Assembly: GCF_009910325.1 (NCBI RefSeq)
Contig: NZ_SUMG01000004.1
Coordinates: forward strand, 144,192 to 208,191
Origin: Isachenkonia alkalipeptolytica
Lineage (GTDB): Bacteria > Bacillota > Clostridia > Peptostreptococcales > T1SED10-28
Length of the DNA stretch: 64,000 nt
Reading direction: 5' to 3'
Shown here: positions 1 to 8,462 of the stretch, piece by piece
How positions within the stretch are numbered: position 1 is the first letter of the stretch
How the letters are laid out: each line of letters begins with the position of its first letter
The notes under the pieces: model-generated
What the model was told of the DNA's origin: nothing
The model's database searches: none
What the model saw: the letters and a program-made list of their open reading frames with translations, nothing else
Translations under genes and position numbers: made by a program

Positions 1-2
1 AG

Positions 3-347
3 CATGTGTTGGACATTATTCAAAACCTCTCTTTTTCCAGTGGGAAGACACCGAGAACCCTGGAAGGAAAAATTGTTCAAGATGCCGACCGGCTGGAAGC
101 CATTGGAGCCATAGCCATAGCCAGAACTTTTGCCTATGGAGGGAGATTAAACAGACCCATATATGAAGAAGGGGACAAGAGTACCGGAATTGCCCATTTT
201 TATGACAAACTGCTATTACTAAAAGACCGCATGCATACAGAGGTTGGAAAAGAAATTGCATTATCAAGACATGAATTTATGAAAGATTATTTAAGGCAAT
301 TTTATAAGGAATGGAGCCTAGAGGATTTAGAACAGGATAACCCTTAA
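3..347 (+). CDS. HD-domain phosphohydrolase, C-terminal part (5' end outside window)
   Basis: The reading frame is open from the first bases, so the N-terminal part, including the first HD metal ligands, lies outside the window. The visible part carries the QDADRLEAIGAIAIARTF segment, typical of the YpgQ/YedJ branch of the HD superfamily. The Asp in QDADRLEAIG is the conserved late HD metal ligand. The family is a metal-dependent phosphohydrolase, often acting on nucleotides. The last 20 residues are acidic and polar. Family assignment is good; the substrate cannot be read from this fragment. Confidence 0.8.
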   Translation, partial: HVLDIIQNLSFSSGKTPRTLEGKIVQDADRLEAIGAIAIARTFAYGGRLNRPIYEEGDKSTGIAHFYDKLLLLKDRMHTEVGKEIALSRHEFMKDYLRQFYKEWSLEDLEQDNP

Positions 348-385
348 CGGAAGGGGAAAGAGAATATGTTTGTGAGGCTCAGTAG

Positions 386-487
386 ATACCGGACAGAGGT
401 TTTAATCCTTTTCGAAGCTTGCTAAGCCTTCTTTACAGTCTTATCTCCGCCGGGAGATGTAGAGGGAACAAGACCCTCGACGGTTAT
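386..487 (+). ncRNA. Candidate structured RNA (multi-branch junction)
   Basis: In the 239-bp gap before the next gene, ATACCG (386–391) can pair with CGGTTAT (481–487, one bulged T) and close a junction holding several hairpins: AGG/CCT (397–409), GAAGC-type (about 414–431), ATCTCC-GCCG-GGAGAT (443–458) and GAGGG-ACCAGA-type loop-CCCTC (462–478). No T-run follows directly, so this is not a simple terminator. It could be a stand-alone RNA or a leader of the gene at 587. Clostridial raiA-motif RNA is one class to test; I cannot confirm it by eye. Confidence 0.45.
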
Positions 488-586
488 AAAATGAAGTAGT
501 ATAGGCTATTATTAAGGGAGTCTAAGAAGGGTAAGAATTTAATCGATTATAAGAATGAATAATTTTATCGAGAAGAGGAATCGCCC

Positions 587-988
587 ATGAAAAGAAATAA
601 AGCCATGTATGGGATGGCCCGGATTTTAGTTTTAGCTTTGACGTTTTTATTGGTGTCCACGGTGTTGAACTCTGAATATCTGTTTCAGTGGGTGGCCCAT
701 AACCGGATGTTTTATTTAGTACTGTGTGTTATTCCCTTCGTCCTATTCCTATTGAATAAAATACTTCTATCAAGATTTATCACCGTGGGGATTGTTGCAG
801 GTATTTTTATCGGAAATTATTTCGGGGGATGGATTAAAACCTACAATGAAAGCAGAATTGTTGACAACATGAGTGCAGAAGAAATTGCCCGATTGCAACA
901 TCACCCCGGTTTTGAAATTTGGATGGGGGCAGTTTTATTTACCGCAGTTATCGGAATGATTATTCATCGAGTTCTTGGGAAAAATTAA
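587..988 (+). CDS. Small integral membrane protein, unknown function
   Basis: The 133-residue product has about four hydrophobic segments: roughly residues 10–27, 40–57, 61–82 and 110–128. Between the third and fourth lies a polar stretch (YNESRIVDNMSAEEIARLQ). The start has a GGA-type ribosome binding site nine bases upstream. No family is recognised. It follows the candidate structured RNA and precedes a methyltransferase, which gives no functional hint. It is probably a real gene, given the clean membrane topology and start. Confidence 0.7.
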   Translation: MKRNKAMYGMARILVLALTFLLVSTVLNSEYLFQWVAHNRMFYLVLCVIPFVLFLLNKILLSRFITVGIVAGIFIGNYFGGWIKTYNESRIVDNMSAEEIARLQHHPGFEIWMGAVLFTAVIGMIIHRVLGKN

Positions 989-1040
989 GAATCAAACGAA
1001 GATAATTAAACAGTAGGAAATAATAAAATGGAGGGATCAT

Positions 1041-1802
1041 ATGGAAAATCTGTATCAAAATCCGAAGTATTATGAAATTGCTTTTTCCTATCGGGATATT
1101 CAAGGGGAAGTGGATACCTTTGAAGAAAGCATCCAACGGTTTTCTAAAATACCCGTAACCAATGTTTTGGAAATCGGATGTGGAAACAGTCCGCATATGA
1201 GGGAGTTGGTAAACCGAGGATACCGCTATCATGGAATTGATCTCAGTGAAGCAATGCTGGATTATGCAAGGGAAAAGTCAAAAGACATCAAGGGAAAAGT
1301 ACATTTCACCTGTGCCGACATGACGGATTTCACCCTTCCCCGTCAAGTGGACTTTGTTTATATCCCCCTGGGTTCTTTATATGCAAAAACCAACGAAAAT
1401 TTAAATGCCCATTTTGACTCGATTAGCCGGGTGCTGAAAAAGGGAGGGCTCTATTTGTTGGATTGGTGTGTGAATTTCGAGCCTTTAGGTGAAACAAAAG
1501 ATTCATGGGAAATGGAAGAAGAGGGAATCCTAGTGGAAACGGAGTTTTCCATAAGCAAGTTGAACAAAGTAACCCAAACCTACGAGGAGGGGATCACCTT
1601 ACAGGTTAAGGATCATGGAAAAGAAATGAGCTTTACTCAAAAGGATCTAAGACGGGCAATTTATCCCCAGGAATTTCTGTTTCTACTCCAGGGAAGAGAG
1701 GATTTTGAATTTATCGGCTGGTGGAATGATTGGGACTTAAATCGGCCCATAAAGGGCACGGAGACAATCAGCCGTCCGATAACGATCATACGAAAGCAAT
1801 AA
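1041..1802 (+). CDS. Class I SAM-dependent methyltransferase
   Basis: The 253-residue protein has the Rossmann-type SAM-binding motif I VLEIGCGNSPHM at residues 42–53, motif II YHGIDLSEAML and a CADMTDF segment of the adenine-binding loop. It should transfer a methyl group from SAM, but the C-terminal half has no features identifying the acceptor. A GGAGGGATC ribosome binding site precedes the ATG. It is cytoplasmic, with no signal or membrane segments. It is followed 62 bp later by ridA, possibly on the same transcript. Confidence 0.85.
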   Translation: MENLYQNPKYYEIAFSYRDIQGEVDTFEESIQRFSKIPVTNVLEIGCGNSPHMRELVNRGYRYHGIDLSEAMLDYAREKSKDIKGKVHFTCADMTDFTLPRQVDFVYIPLGSLYAKTNENLNAHFDSISRVLKKGGLYLLDWCVNFEPLGETKDSWEMEEEGILVETEFSISKLNKVTQTYEEGITLQVKDHGKEMSFTQKDLRRAIYPQEFLFLLQGREDFEFIGWWNDWDLNRPIKGTETISRPITIIRKQ

Positions 1803-1864
1803 AAAGCCTGATTTTTTTATTAAGGATCCGGGAAGCTCATAATTTAAACAAGGAGGCGTTAACA

Positions 1865-2245
1865 ATGGCAAGAAAAGCGTTCAATGCAAAAGAAGCGGTG
1901 GCCGTGGGGCCTTATTCCCACGCTGTAGAGGCCGGAGGCTTTTTATACTTATCGGGACAAACCCCGATTGATTCCACTACCGGTAAATTGGTGGAGGGAG
2001 ATATTACCGACCAAACCGAGCAGTGTTTTAATAATCTGATGCATGTTTTAGCTTCCGCCGACTTAACCTCCGATGCAGTCATAAAAGTAAAGGTTTTTCT
2101 GACGGATATGGAAAACTTTCACGGGATGAACTCGGTTTATGAGAAGCAGTTCTCAAAGCCATTTCCTGCACGAACCACCATCGGTGTTAAGGAACTCCCC
2201 CTCGGGGCCCAGGTGGAAATTGAAATGGTTGCAAGAAGAGCTTAG
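1865..2245 (+). CDS. ridA: RidA family enamine/imine deaminase
   Basis: The 126-residue product matches the RidA/YjgF/UK114 family in length and sequence, including the GPYSHAVEAGGFLYLSGQ N-terminal region and the PARTTIGVKELPLGAQVEIE C-terminal signature with the substrate-carboxylate Arg (R103). RidA hydrolyses reactive 2-aminoacrylate and related enamines made by PLP enzymes, releasing ammonia. The ATG at 1865 was chosen because AAGGAGG lies nine bases upstream and the family starts here; an in-frame upstream extension overlaps the methyltransferase gene and has no homology. Confidence 0.95.
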   Translation: MARKAFNAKEAVAVGPYSHAVEAGGFLYLSGQTPIDSTTGKLVEGDITDQTEQCFNNLMHVLASADLTSDAVIKVKVFLTDMENFHGMNSVYEKQFSKPFPARTTIGVKELPLGAQVEIEMVARRA

Positions 2246-2274
2246 ATGACAGCGGGACGGAGATTTTGTCATCT
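2244..2274 (+). terminator. Weak hairpin after ridA
   Basis: AGATGACA (2244–2251) pairs with TGTCATCT (2267–2274) to form an 8-bp stem, followed only by TATTTG. It starts at the ridA stop codon. It may be a weak terminator or a transcript-stabilising hairpin. Confidence 0.35.
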
Positions 2275-2332
2275 TATTTGAAACCTTTCAGGAATTATCA
2301 AAAGCTTTACTAGACTAAAGGAGGCGAAAGCG

Positions 2333-3139
2333 ATGAAACTTACCGTGCTGGTGGATAACAATACCTATATCGATCAATACTGTTATGGAGAACCAGCGGT
2401 TTCTTATTACATCGAAGATGAGGATACAAAGCTGTTGTTGGATACCGGATACTCCGATGTGTTTCTGAAAAACGCTAAAAACTTGGGTGTAAACCTGAAG
2501 AACCTAAATACCATTGTCATTACCCACGGCCATGATGACCATACCGGAGGATTGCAATACTATTTTGAACATAGAAAAGACCTGAACTTCACGGTAATTG
2601 CCCATCCCGAAGCTTTTCATGAAAAAAAGAAAGATGGTCTAAGGATATCTGCTCCAATTAATGAAGAGGAAGTAAAGGATCGGTGTCATTTGTTTCTTTC
2701 AAAAGAGCCGGTGCAGATCAGCGCCAATATCACTTTTCTCGGAGAAATCCCTCAAGCAAACAGTTTCGAGAAGCGGGAAGCTATGGGAGAACAGATCCTT
2801 AAGGGAAAGGCCTTTGATGACTTTTTGCTGGATGACAGCGCCTTAGTATACAAAAGGGAAGATGGCATCTATATTATCACCGGCTGTTCCCATAGCGGTA
2901 TATGTAATATTATTGAATACGCCAAGGAAGTTACAAAGGAGGAAAGGGTATTAGGGGTTATCGGAGGATTTCATTTATTTGAAGTGAACGAACGGGTGCA
3001 TCGGACTATAGATTACTTAAAACAAAATAATATACAGGAATTATATGCCTGCCACTGCACTTCCTTTGAAGTTAAGGCGGAAATACACAAAGTTCTCCCC
3101 ATAAAAGAAGTGGGTGTGGGTTTGCAGCTCTATTGGTAA
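2333..3139 (+). CDS. MBL-fold metallo-hydrolase (dihydropterin-synthase-like branch)
   Basis: This 268-residue protein has the metallo-beta-lactamase metal motif HxHxDH as THGHDDHTGG (H65, H67, D69, H70). It also has the GCSHSGICNIIEYA block (around residue 183) and a C-terminal YACHCT segment carrying a further His ligand. That arrangement matches the branch that includes archaeal ribofuranosylaminobenzene phosphate synthase-related hydrolases. The reaction in this organism is unknown. The start has AAAGGAGG ten bases upstream. It stands between ridA and an Fe-S protein on the same strand, 60–90 bp apart. Confidence 0.85.
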   Translation: MKLTVLVDNNTYIDQYCYGEPAVSYYIEDEDTKLLLDTGYSDVFLKNAKNLGVNLKNLNTIVITHGHDDHTGGLQYYFEHRKDLNFTVIAHPEAFHEKKKDGLRISAPINEEEVKDRCHLFLSKEPVQISANITFLGEIPQANSFEKREAMGEQILKGKAFDDFLLDDSALVYKREDGIYIITGCSHSGICNIIEYAKEVTKEERVLGVIGGFHLFEVNERVHRTIDYLKQNNIQELYACHCTSFEVKAEIHKVLPIKEVGVGLQLYW

Positions 3140-3201
3140 GATAAAGCATAGCAATCGATGAGACTGAGTCAAGCGAGGGGTTATCTAAAGGAGGGTATCG
3201 G

Positions 3202-3933
3202 ATGGGTACTATAAGTCTTACCGATCGAATCAAATCGTTGGCGCGGCAAAACGGAATTACCTATTTTGGTGTGGGGGACTTATCTAAAGTAGATAAAGCA
3301 TTACTTGATCAGTGGGGGGAGGATATAAGTCATTTTTCTTATGGAATTTCCTTAGGAATTCCGTTAAATAACTATATCGTGGATCAATTACCCCGAAGGT
3401 CGGAGCCATCGGTGGTTATTAACTATAAGCATCATGCTTATGATGTGGTGAATCAGCGTCTGGACTTAGCGGCTTCCGCTGTAAGCGACTTTATACAACA
3501 GCAGGGCTATGATGTGTTTCCCATTCCTGCATCCAAACAGGCGGATAAAGATCGAATGTATGGTGGATTTTCACATAAAATGTCAGCGGGTTTGGCAGGA
3601 TTGGGATGGATCGGGAAGAACTGTTTATTGATTACCCCGGAGGATGGACCGCGGGTACGGTGGACAACCATTTTGACCGATGCTCCCATAAAACCAGGCA
3701 AAGGACTGATGAGTAATCAATGTGGAGATTGTATGGATTGTGTAGCGGTCTGTCCGGCAAAGGCCATTACAGGGAACCCCTTTGTAATAGGGGAGTCCCA
3801 AGAAATAAGGTTTGATGGAGAAAAGTGCGAGGCCTATTTGGAGAAAATGGAATCCGAGGGGAAGTTAAAGGTCTGCGGAATGTGTTTATACGTCTGTCCC
3901 TATGGGAAAAACAGGAGTACGAAAACCGAATAA
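3202..3933 (+). CDS. QueG-related 4Fe-4S double-cluster protein
   Basis: The 243-residue protein carries two ferredoxin-type cysteine sets near its C terminus: CGDCMDCVAVCP, then CGMCLYVCPYG with an upstream Cys in GEKCEAYL. The KMSAGLAGLGWIGKNCLLI block is also characteristic of epoxyqueuosine reductase (QueG) relatives. It is shorter than QueG (usually about 310–380 residues) and lacks the C-terminal HEAT-like region, so it is more likely a paralogous clostridial reductase than QueG itself. It should bind two [4Fe-4S] clusters and act in the cytoplasm. Ribosome binding site AAAGGAGGG. Confidence 0.8.
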   Translation: MGTISLTDRIKSLARQNGITYFGVGDLSKVDKALLDQWGEDISHFSYGISLGIPLNNYIVDQLPRRSEPSVVINYKHHAYDVVNQRLDLAASAVSDFIQQQGYDVFPIPASKQADKDRMYGGFSHKMSAGLAGLGWIGKNCLLITPEDGPRVRWTTILTDAPIKPGKGLMSNQCGDCMDCVAVCPAKAITGNPFVIGESQEIRFDGEKCEAYLEKMESEGKLKVCGMCLYVCPYGKNRSTKTE

Positions 3934-4023
3934 TCAAGGAGGATGGCGAAAGCAGGAATAAAATTCACAAACAACGAATTATTTAGATCATAATGCAGTT
4001 AATAAAAATAAAGGAGCCTGCCG

Positions 4024-5202
4024 ATGAAAACCCTGTTTGATTTAAGAAAAAACAGTGACCCGAAGACCTATATCGAAATCAATCAATTATATGGAGGGGA
4101 TCTTTTAATATTTGAATTTCAAAACCAGGAAATCACCCCCTGCACAGGATGTTGGAACTGCTGGTTGAAAACCCCGGGCACTTGCGTGTTGAAGGATCGG
4201 ATGAGTGAGAGTTACGGAGCTTTTGTGAACAGCGATACGGTAATTGTACTGTTGGATACGGCTCAGGGCTTTATTAATCATCGGGGCAAGGCTTTTATTG
4301 ACCGAACCATCCCCCACTTTCATCCCTATATAAAACTGGTAGATGGAGAATCCCGGCATCTTTCCAGGTATGACCGATTACCGGAGATGGTTTTTTATTT
4401 TGAACGGGAAGGACTCACCGAAGAGGAGGAGGAGCGGATAGAGGATTACCTGTACCGAACGGCTTACCAGTTCCAAACAACAGGCTATAGAATCAAGGAT
4501 CTACGTCATCCCACATTGAAGGTATTGAATCGGCGGCCGGCGAAAAGAGGAGCGCAATCCTTTGGAGCCGTAAAGAAAATGGATAAACTGGTGATCTATA
4601 ACGGATCTCCTCGAAGGTCGGGCAGTAATACAGCACTAATTTTACAAGAGGTCAGCCGTCGATTGGAAAACTCGGTGGAAATACGGGATCTTAAACATCG
4701 AGAAGAGTGGGGGAACTGGCAGGAAAAGTTTTCTAAAGAAGAGCATATTCTTTTGATGCTTCCTCTATACGTTCACAGTATGCCTTCCCATGTGATGGAT
4801 TTTATTGAAGGCCTCAAACCCTCCCGAGGGAGTATCACCTTTTTTATTCAATCGGGATTTCCGGAAAGCAGCCAGTCCTATTATTTGGAAGCTTATTTTG
4901 AGCAGTTGGCAAAGCGGCTGGAAAGAACGTATTTGGGTACGGTGATTAAGGGAGGGATGGAGGGGCTGAAAGCCCGGCCTCCCCAGTCCCGTCAAAAGAT
5001 GATCGAACCCTTGGCAACAATCATCGAGGAACTTATAAATCACGGACATATTTTGAAGGATTCATGCATACAACTGGGAAAACCAGTTCAACTGAGCTTA
5101 CTTGGAAAAGCTTTTTTAAAAACCGGGATCATTAATTATTATTGGGATCAGCAGTTAAAAGCCAACAATGCGTTGGAGAGAAAAAATCATCGCCCTTATT
5201 AA
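4024..5202 (+). CDS. Tandem flavodoxin-fold NAD(P)H-dependent oxidoreductase-like protein
   Basis: Two flavodoxin-like modules are visible in 392 residues. The first (about 1–170) contains a Cys cluster CTGCWNCW (C40, C43, C46) plus C54, as in iron-sulfur flavoprotein-like reductases, but its N-terminal phosphate loop is degenerate. The second starts at about residue 186 with a canonical FMN phosphate loop, YNGSPRRSGSN (192–202). The first module may bind an Fe-S cluster or a structural metal and the second FMN. Partner and substrate are unknown. The C-terminal 30 residues are basic. A 30-bp palindrome begins six bases after the stop. Confidence 0.75.
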   Translation: MKTLFDLRKNSDPKTYIEINQLYGGDLLIFEFQNQEITPCTGCWNCWLKTPGTCVLKDRMSESYGAFVNSDTVIVLLDTAQGFINHRGKAFIDRTIPHFHPYIKLVDGESRHLSRYDRLPEMVFYFEREGLTEEEEERIEDYLYRTAYQFQTTGYRIKDLRHPTLKVLNRRPAKRGAQSFGAVKKMDKLVIYNGSPRRSGSNTALILQEVSRRLENSVEIRDLKHREEWGNWQEKFSKEEHILLMLPLYVHSMPSHVMDFIEGLKPSRGSITFFIQSGFPESSQSYYLEAYFEQLAKRLERTYLGTVIKGGMEGLKARPPQSRQKMIEPLATIIEELINHGHILKDSCIQLGKPVQLSLLGKAFLKTGIINYYWDQQLKANNALERKNHRPY

Positions 5203-5207
5203 TAAAT

Positions 5208-5270
5208 GAACCAAAGGGGACGGAGGTATTCGGTACATCATGTACCGAATGCCTCCGTTCCCTTTGGTTC
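5208..5270. repeat. 30-bp REP-like palindrome
   Basis: Left arm 5208–5237 (GAACCAAAGGGGACGGAGGT…) and right arm 5241–5270 are complementary around the loop TCA. Only two of 30 positions are not Watson–Crick, and on the plus strand both are G·U/G·T pairs. There is no T-run, so it is not a standard terminator. GAACCAAAGGG…CCCTTTGGTTC palindromes resemble REP elements mobilised by REP-associated tyrosine transposases; no transposase gene is present here. Confidence 0.85.
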
Positions 5271-5366
5271 GCCCGAAATTTACTGTTTAAAGATTGTCTT
5301 TCGCGAGTAAATATAGTACAGAAACACAATTTCCATTTGGTACCCATAAAACGAAGGGGTGGTTTT

Positions 5367-8300
5367 TTGAATAAAAGACAAAAAAGAAATATACGACTGA
5401 TTGTACCGGCCGTTTTATGGGTATTTGTAATGGTTTCACTTTGGAGCATTGCTCCCGATTTAGATATTTTAGTGAGGGAGCATGGGCAACATGATATTCC
5501 CGAAGGATACTCCACCCAAATTGCTCAGGATATTTTAGAAGAGCACGAGGGTACCTCTGGGGAAGAGGTATTGGTGCTTTATGAAATGGAAGAGGAGCTA
5601 GAAGCCTACGAGGATAAGATCCTTACCATGAAAGACGATCTTATAGAAGACCCGGGAGAACTGGAAATCGCGGAGGTGGTCACCCCCTTTGACGGATCTC
5701 AGGAAGAAAACCTTCTGGTGGGGGAGGACGGCGAACTGCTCCTAGTCATTATTGAGCTGGATATGACAGTATCGGAGATCTCTTTTGTACGGGAAGAGAT
5801 TCAAGATAAAACGGAGATTGAAGGAATGGAAAGTTACACAACCGGTGCGGCGATTATCGAGGATGATGTGCTTACAACCACGGAAGAACGTTTAGGGATG
5901 ATTGAGTATTTAACCGTGGCCCTGGTATACATCGTTTTGCTGGTGGTTTTTAAATCACCAATTGCTCCCCTAGTACCCTTAATTACCTTAGGGGCTTCCT
6001 ACTTTACCAGTATAGCCATTGTATCTTTGTTGATTGAGCATGTGGGATTTCCCGTATCCAATTTCAGTCAGGTATTTGTTTTAACGGTAACCTTTGCCAT
6101 CGGTACGGATTACGTGATTTTGCTGATGAAACGTTATCAGGAGGAGTTAACGGAAGACGAGAAAAATGGCAGGAATCATAATAGTGAGGATAATCATCAG
6201 CGGGTACAACGAACCTTCCGCTTTACCCGAGGGGCGGTTTTGTCCAGTGCTATTACGGGATTTGTAGGGTTTGTAACCATCGGTCTCGCGGATTTTAACC
6301 TGTATCGTTCCGGTGTGGGGGTAGCCGTTGCGGTGGTGGTTCTGATTCTTGCCATTTGGACCTGGGTACCGCTTTTTATAGGAGTGATCGGTCAAAAACT
6401 TTTCTGGCCCTCCCATAAGTCTACGAAAAAAGAAAACAATCGGGTTTGGGGGTTTATCGGACGATACAGTACCGGATACCCCGCCTGGTCTTTGCTTTTT
6501 TTAATCATTCTTATGATTCCGCTGCTGCTTCTCTTTCGGAATGAGCCCTCTTTTCATTCCCTGGATGAACTGGAAGGGGACCAGGAGTCGGTGGTTGCCT
6601 TTGAAAAAATTGAAGAGCATTTCGGGGAAGGGGAGTTTTTCTACGGAAATTTAATTGTGGAGGCGGAGGATCCCAATTGGGATGATGCCCAGCGGATTTC
6701 TTATGGAGAGATGGTAACGAACGACCTTTTGAAAATCGAAGATGTTGAGGAAGTACGAACCATAACCCGGCCGGAGGGCTCTCCCATTGATGCGATTACC
6801 GTACCCTACCAGGCCGGACTGATAACCGACGAGGTGGGGGAAGCCTTGGAAGGGGTTCAAGAAATTCAACAGGGTCTGGAGGAGATGGAAGAAGAGCTTC
6901 GCAGTACAAAGGATCAGCTGGCGGGTCAGGAAGATGAGGTTCAGGAATTGGTCGACGGTACGGCGGAGAGTCGAAGTGCTTCGGGACAGTTACAATCCGG
7001 GGCCAATGAAGTAAACCACGGGGTTCGAAATATGCGTCAAGGGTTACGCTCTACCCAAGATAGTTTAGAGGAGTATTATAATTGTTTGGATATGATTGAC
7101 AGTTTGTTTGAAAAACTGATCGGTCTGTTCAGTGATGAAGAAATTTCTGTCCTCAGTCCGGTTTTGGAGCCGTTACAGGAAGGAATTGAAGAAGTACGGC
7201 GACTGCAGCAAGGACTTGGAGAAGCTTCAGCGGGTCTCGATGAGATCTCCCGGGGAGCAGGTCAGCTACAACGGGGTCTAAGGGAAATTGAAGAGGGGCA
7301 AAAGGCCTTAATGGACTCCTTTACCGACCTGCAGGAAGGACTCGAAGAATTTCATCAGGGGGTAGTGGATTTGATGCACGGGGTGGATGAGCTGGAAGAA
7401 GGAATGATCAGCCTTCAAGAGGCTTTTGAGGAGGTGGCGGATCAGGAAGAAAACGTACTGGCCGGGATTTTTATTCCCGAGGATCTCTATGAAGAGGAGT
7501 TTGGAGATGCCTGGGAGGCCTACGGTACCCCGAATCGAAACGTTGTTATTTTTCAAACCCTTTTAGGGGTGAATCCCTATGGGGACCGGGCGATGGATGT
7601 AATTGAAGATATGGAGGATGTGGCCCGATTCAGTTTGCAAAAATCCGATTATGAGGATTCTAAGGTGGCGATTGAAGGGCTTCCTGCAAGGAATCGGGAC
7701 CTTCGGGCATTGTCCCGTCAGGCTTTTTTCCAAACGGCGACCTATATGTTAATCGGGATATTTGTAGTGCTGACGATTCTTTATAAATCCTTAATCATGC
7801 CGATTTATGCAATGTTCTCCTTGGTGATCACCTATATCGCCTCTCAGACCATTGTGGAGCTGATTTTCATCAACGGGCTGGGATATCCGGGAGTGATGTG
7901 GTCCGTACCTTTTTTCACCTTTGTGATGCTGATGTCCATGGGGGTGGATTACTCCATATTTTTATTGACCCGGTTTAATGAAGAGATGGATAAGAAAAAA
8001 CGGCGGACCACGGGGGATGTAAAAAAGGCCATGCATACTGCCATGAAGAAAGTGGGGGGCGCCGTATTCTCCGCCGCCGTTATTCTAGGAGCCAGTTTCG
8101 CCGCTATTACCCTATCGGGGATTCAGTCCCTGGTACAAATCGGATTATGGATCATCATCGGTCTCGGCTTTTATGTTTTGGTACTCCTGCCTATATTTAT
8201 CCCTGCGGTAGCCAGTCTTTTCGGAGGAAATAACTGGTGGCCCTTCCATTTGATTTCCGGGAAAAAGGGGGCCGGAAACCCTTCGAATCTGACCTTGAAT

Positions 8301-8462
8301 TCTACTGCCGCTGAATTGAAAAGGACCGGGAAGGCTCGGGAAGAAAATGCAAAAAACAAACGAGGCTCCAGGGCTTACCTCAAATCCAAAAGAAGGAAGG
8401 GCATAAACCCTTCCCGTAGGAGAGATAAGAGAAGTCTTCGAAGGCTGAGAAAATCAAAATAA
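5367..8462 (+). CDS. MMPL/RND family membrane transporter with long coiled-coil loop
   Basis: The TTG at 5367 was chosen because AAGGGGTGG lies about six bases upstream and an N-terminal membrane segment follows (residues about 10–30); upstream in-frame codons run through the palindrome. The 1031-residue protein has two MMPL blocks. The first (about residues 170–340) has the signature GTDYVILLMKRYQEE and the second (about 780–950) has GVDYSIFLLTRFNEE. Between them is a roughly 200-residue helical, Glu/Gln-rich region with repeated LQxGLxEI-type units, as in Pip/YhgE proteins. The extreme C terminus is very basic. It is a proton-driven exporter of lipid-like or hydrophobic compounds by family. 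Confidence 0.88.
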   Translation: MNKRQKRNIRLIVPAVLWVFVMVSLWSIAPDLDILVREHGQHDIPEGYSTQIAQDILEEHEGTSGEEVLVLYEMEEELEAYEDKILTMKDDLIEDPGELEIAEVVTPFDGSQEENLLVGEDGELLLVIIELDMTVSEISFVREEIQDKTEIEGMESYTTGAAIIEDDVLTTTEERLGMIEYLTVALVYIVLLVVFKSPIAPLVPLITLGASYFTSIAIVSLLIEHVGFPVSNFSQVFVLTVTFAIGTDYVILLMKRYQEELTEDEKNGRNHNSEDNHQRVQRTFRFTRGAVLSSAITGFVGFVTIGLADFNLYRSGVGVAVAVVVLILAIWTWVPLFIGVIGQKLFWPSHKSTKKENNRVWGFIGRYSTGYPAWSLLFLIILMIPLLLLFRNEPSFHSLDELEGDQESVVAFEKIEEHFGEGEFFYGNLIVEAEDPNWDDAQRISYGEMVTNDLLKIEDVEEVRTITRPEGSPIDAITVPYQAGLITDEVGEALEGVQEIQQGLEEMEEELRSTKDQLAGQEDEVQELVDGTAESRSASGQLQSGANEVNHGVRNMRQGLRSTQDSLEEYYNCLDMIDSLFEKLIGLFSDEEISVLSPVLEPLQEGIEEVRRLQQGLGEASAGLDEISRGAGQLQRGLREIEEGQKALMDSFTDLQEGLEEFHQGVVDLMHGVDELEEGMISLQEAFEEVADQEENVLAGIFIPEDLYEEEFGDAWEAYGTPNRNVVIFQTLLGVNPYGDRAMDVIEDMEDVARFSLQKSDYEDSKVAIEGLPARNRDLRALSRQAFFQTATYMLIGIFVVLTILYKSLIMPIYAMFSLVITYIASQTIVELIFINGLGYPGVMWSVPFFTFVMLMSMGVDYSIFLLTRFNEEMDKKKRRTTGDVKKAMHTAMKKVGGAVFSAAVILGASFAAITLSGIQSLVQIGLWIIIGLGFYVLVLLPIFIPAVASLFGGNNWWPFHLISGKKGAGNPSNLTLNSTAAELKRTGKAREENAKNKRGSRAYLKSKRRKGINPSRRRDKRSLRRLRKSK

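Noticed and set aside
5142..5366. N-terminal extension of the MMPL exporter
   Set aside because: The extra codons overlap the previous gene and the palindrome; the TTG at 5367 has a proper ribosome binding site and starts just before the first membrane helix.
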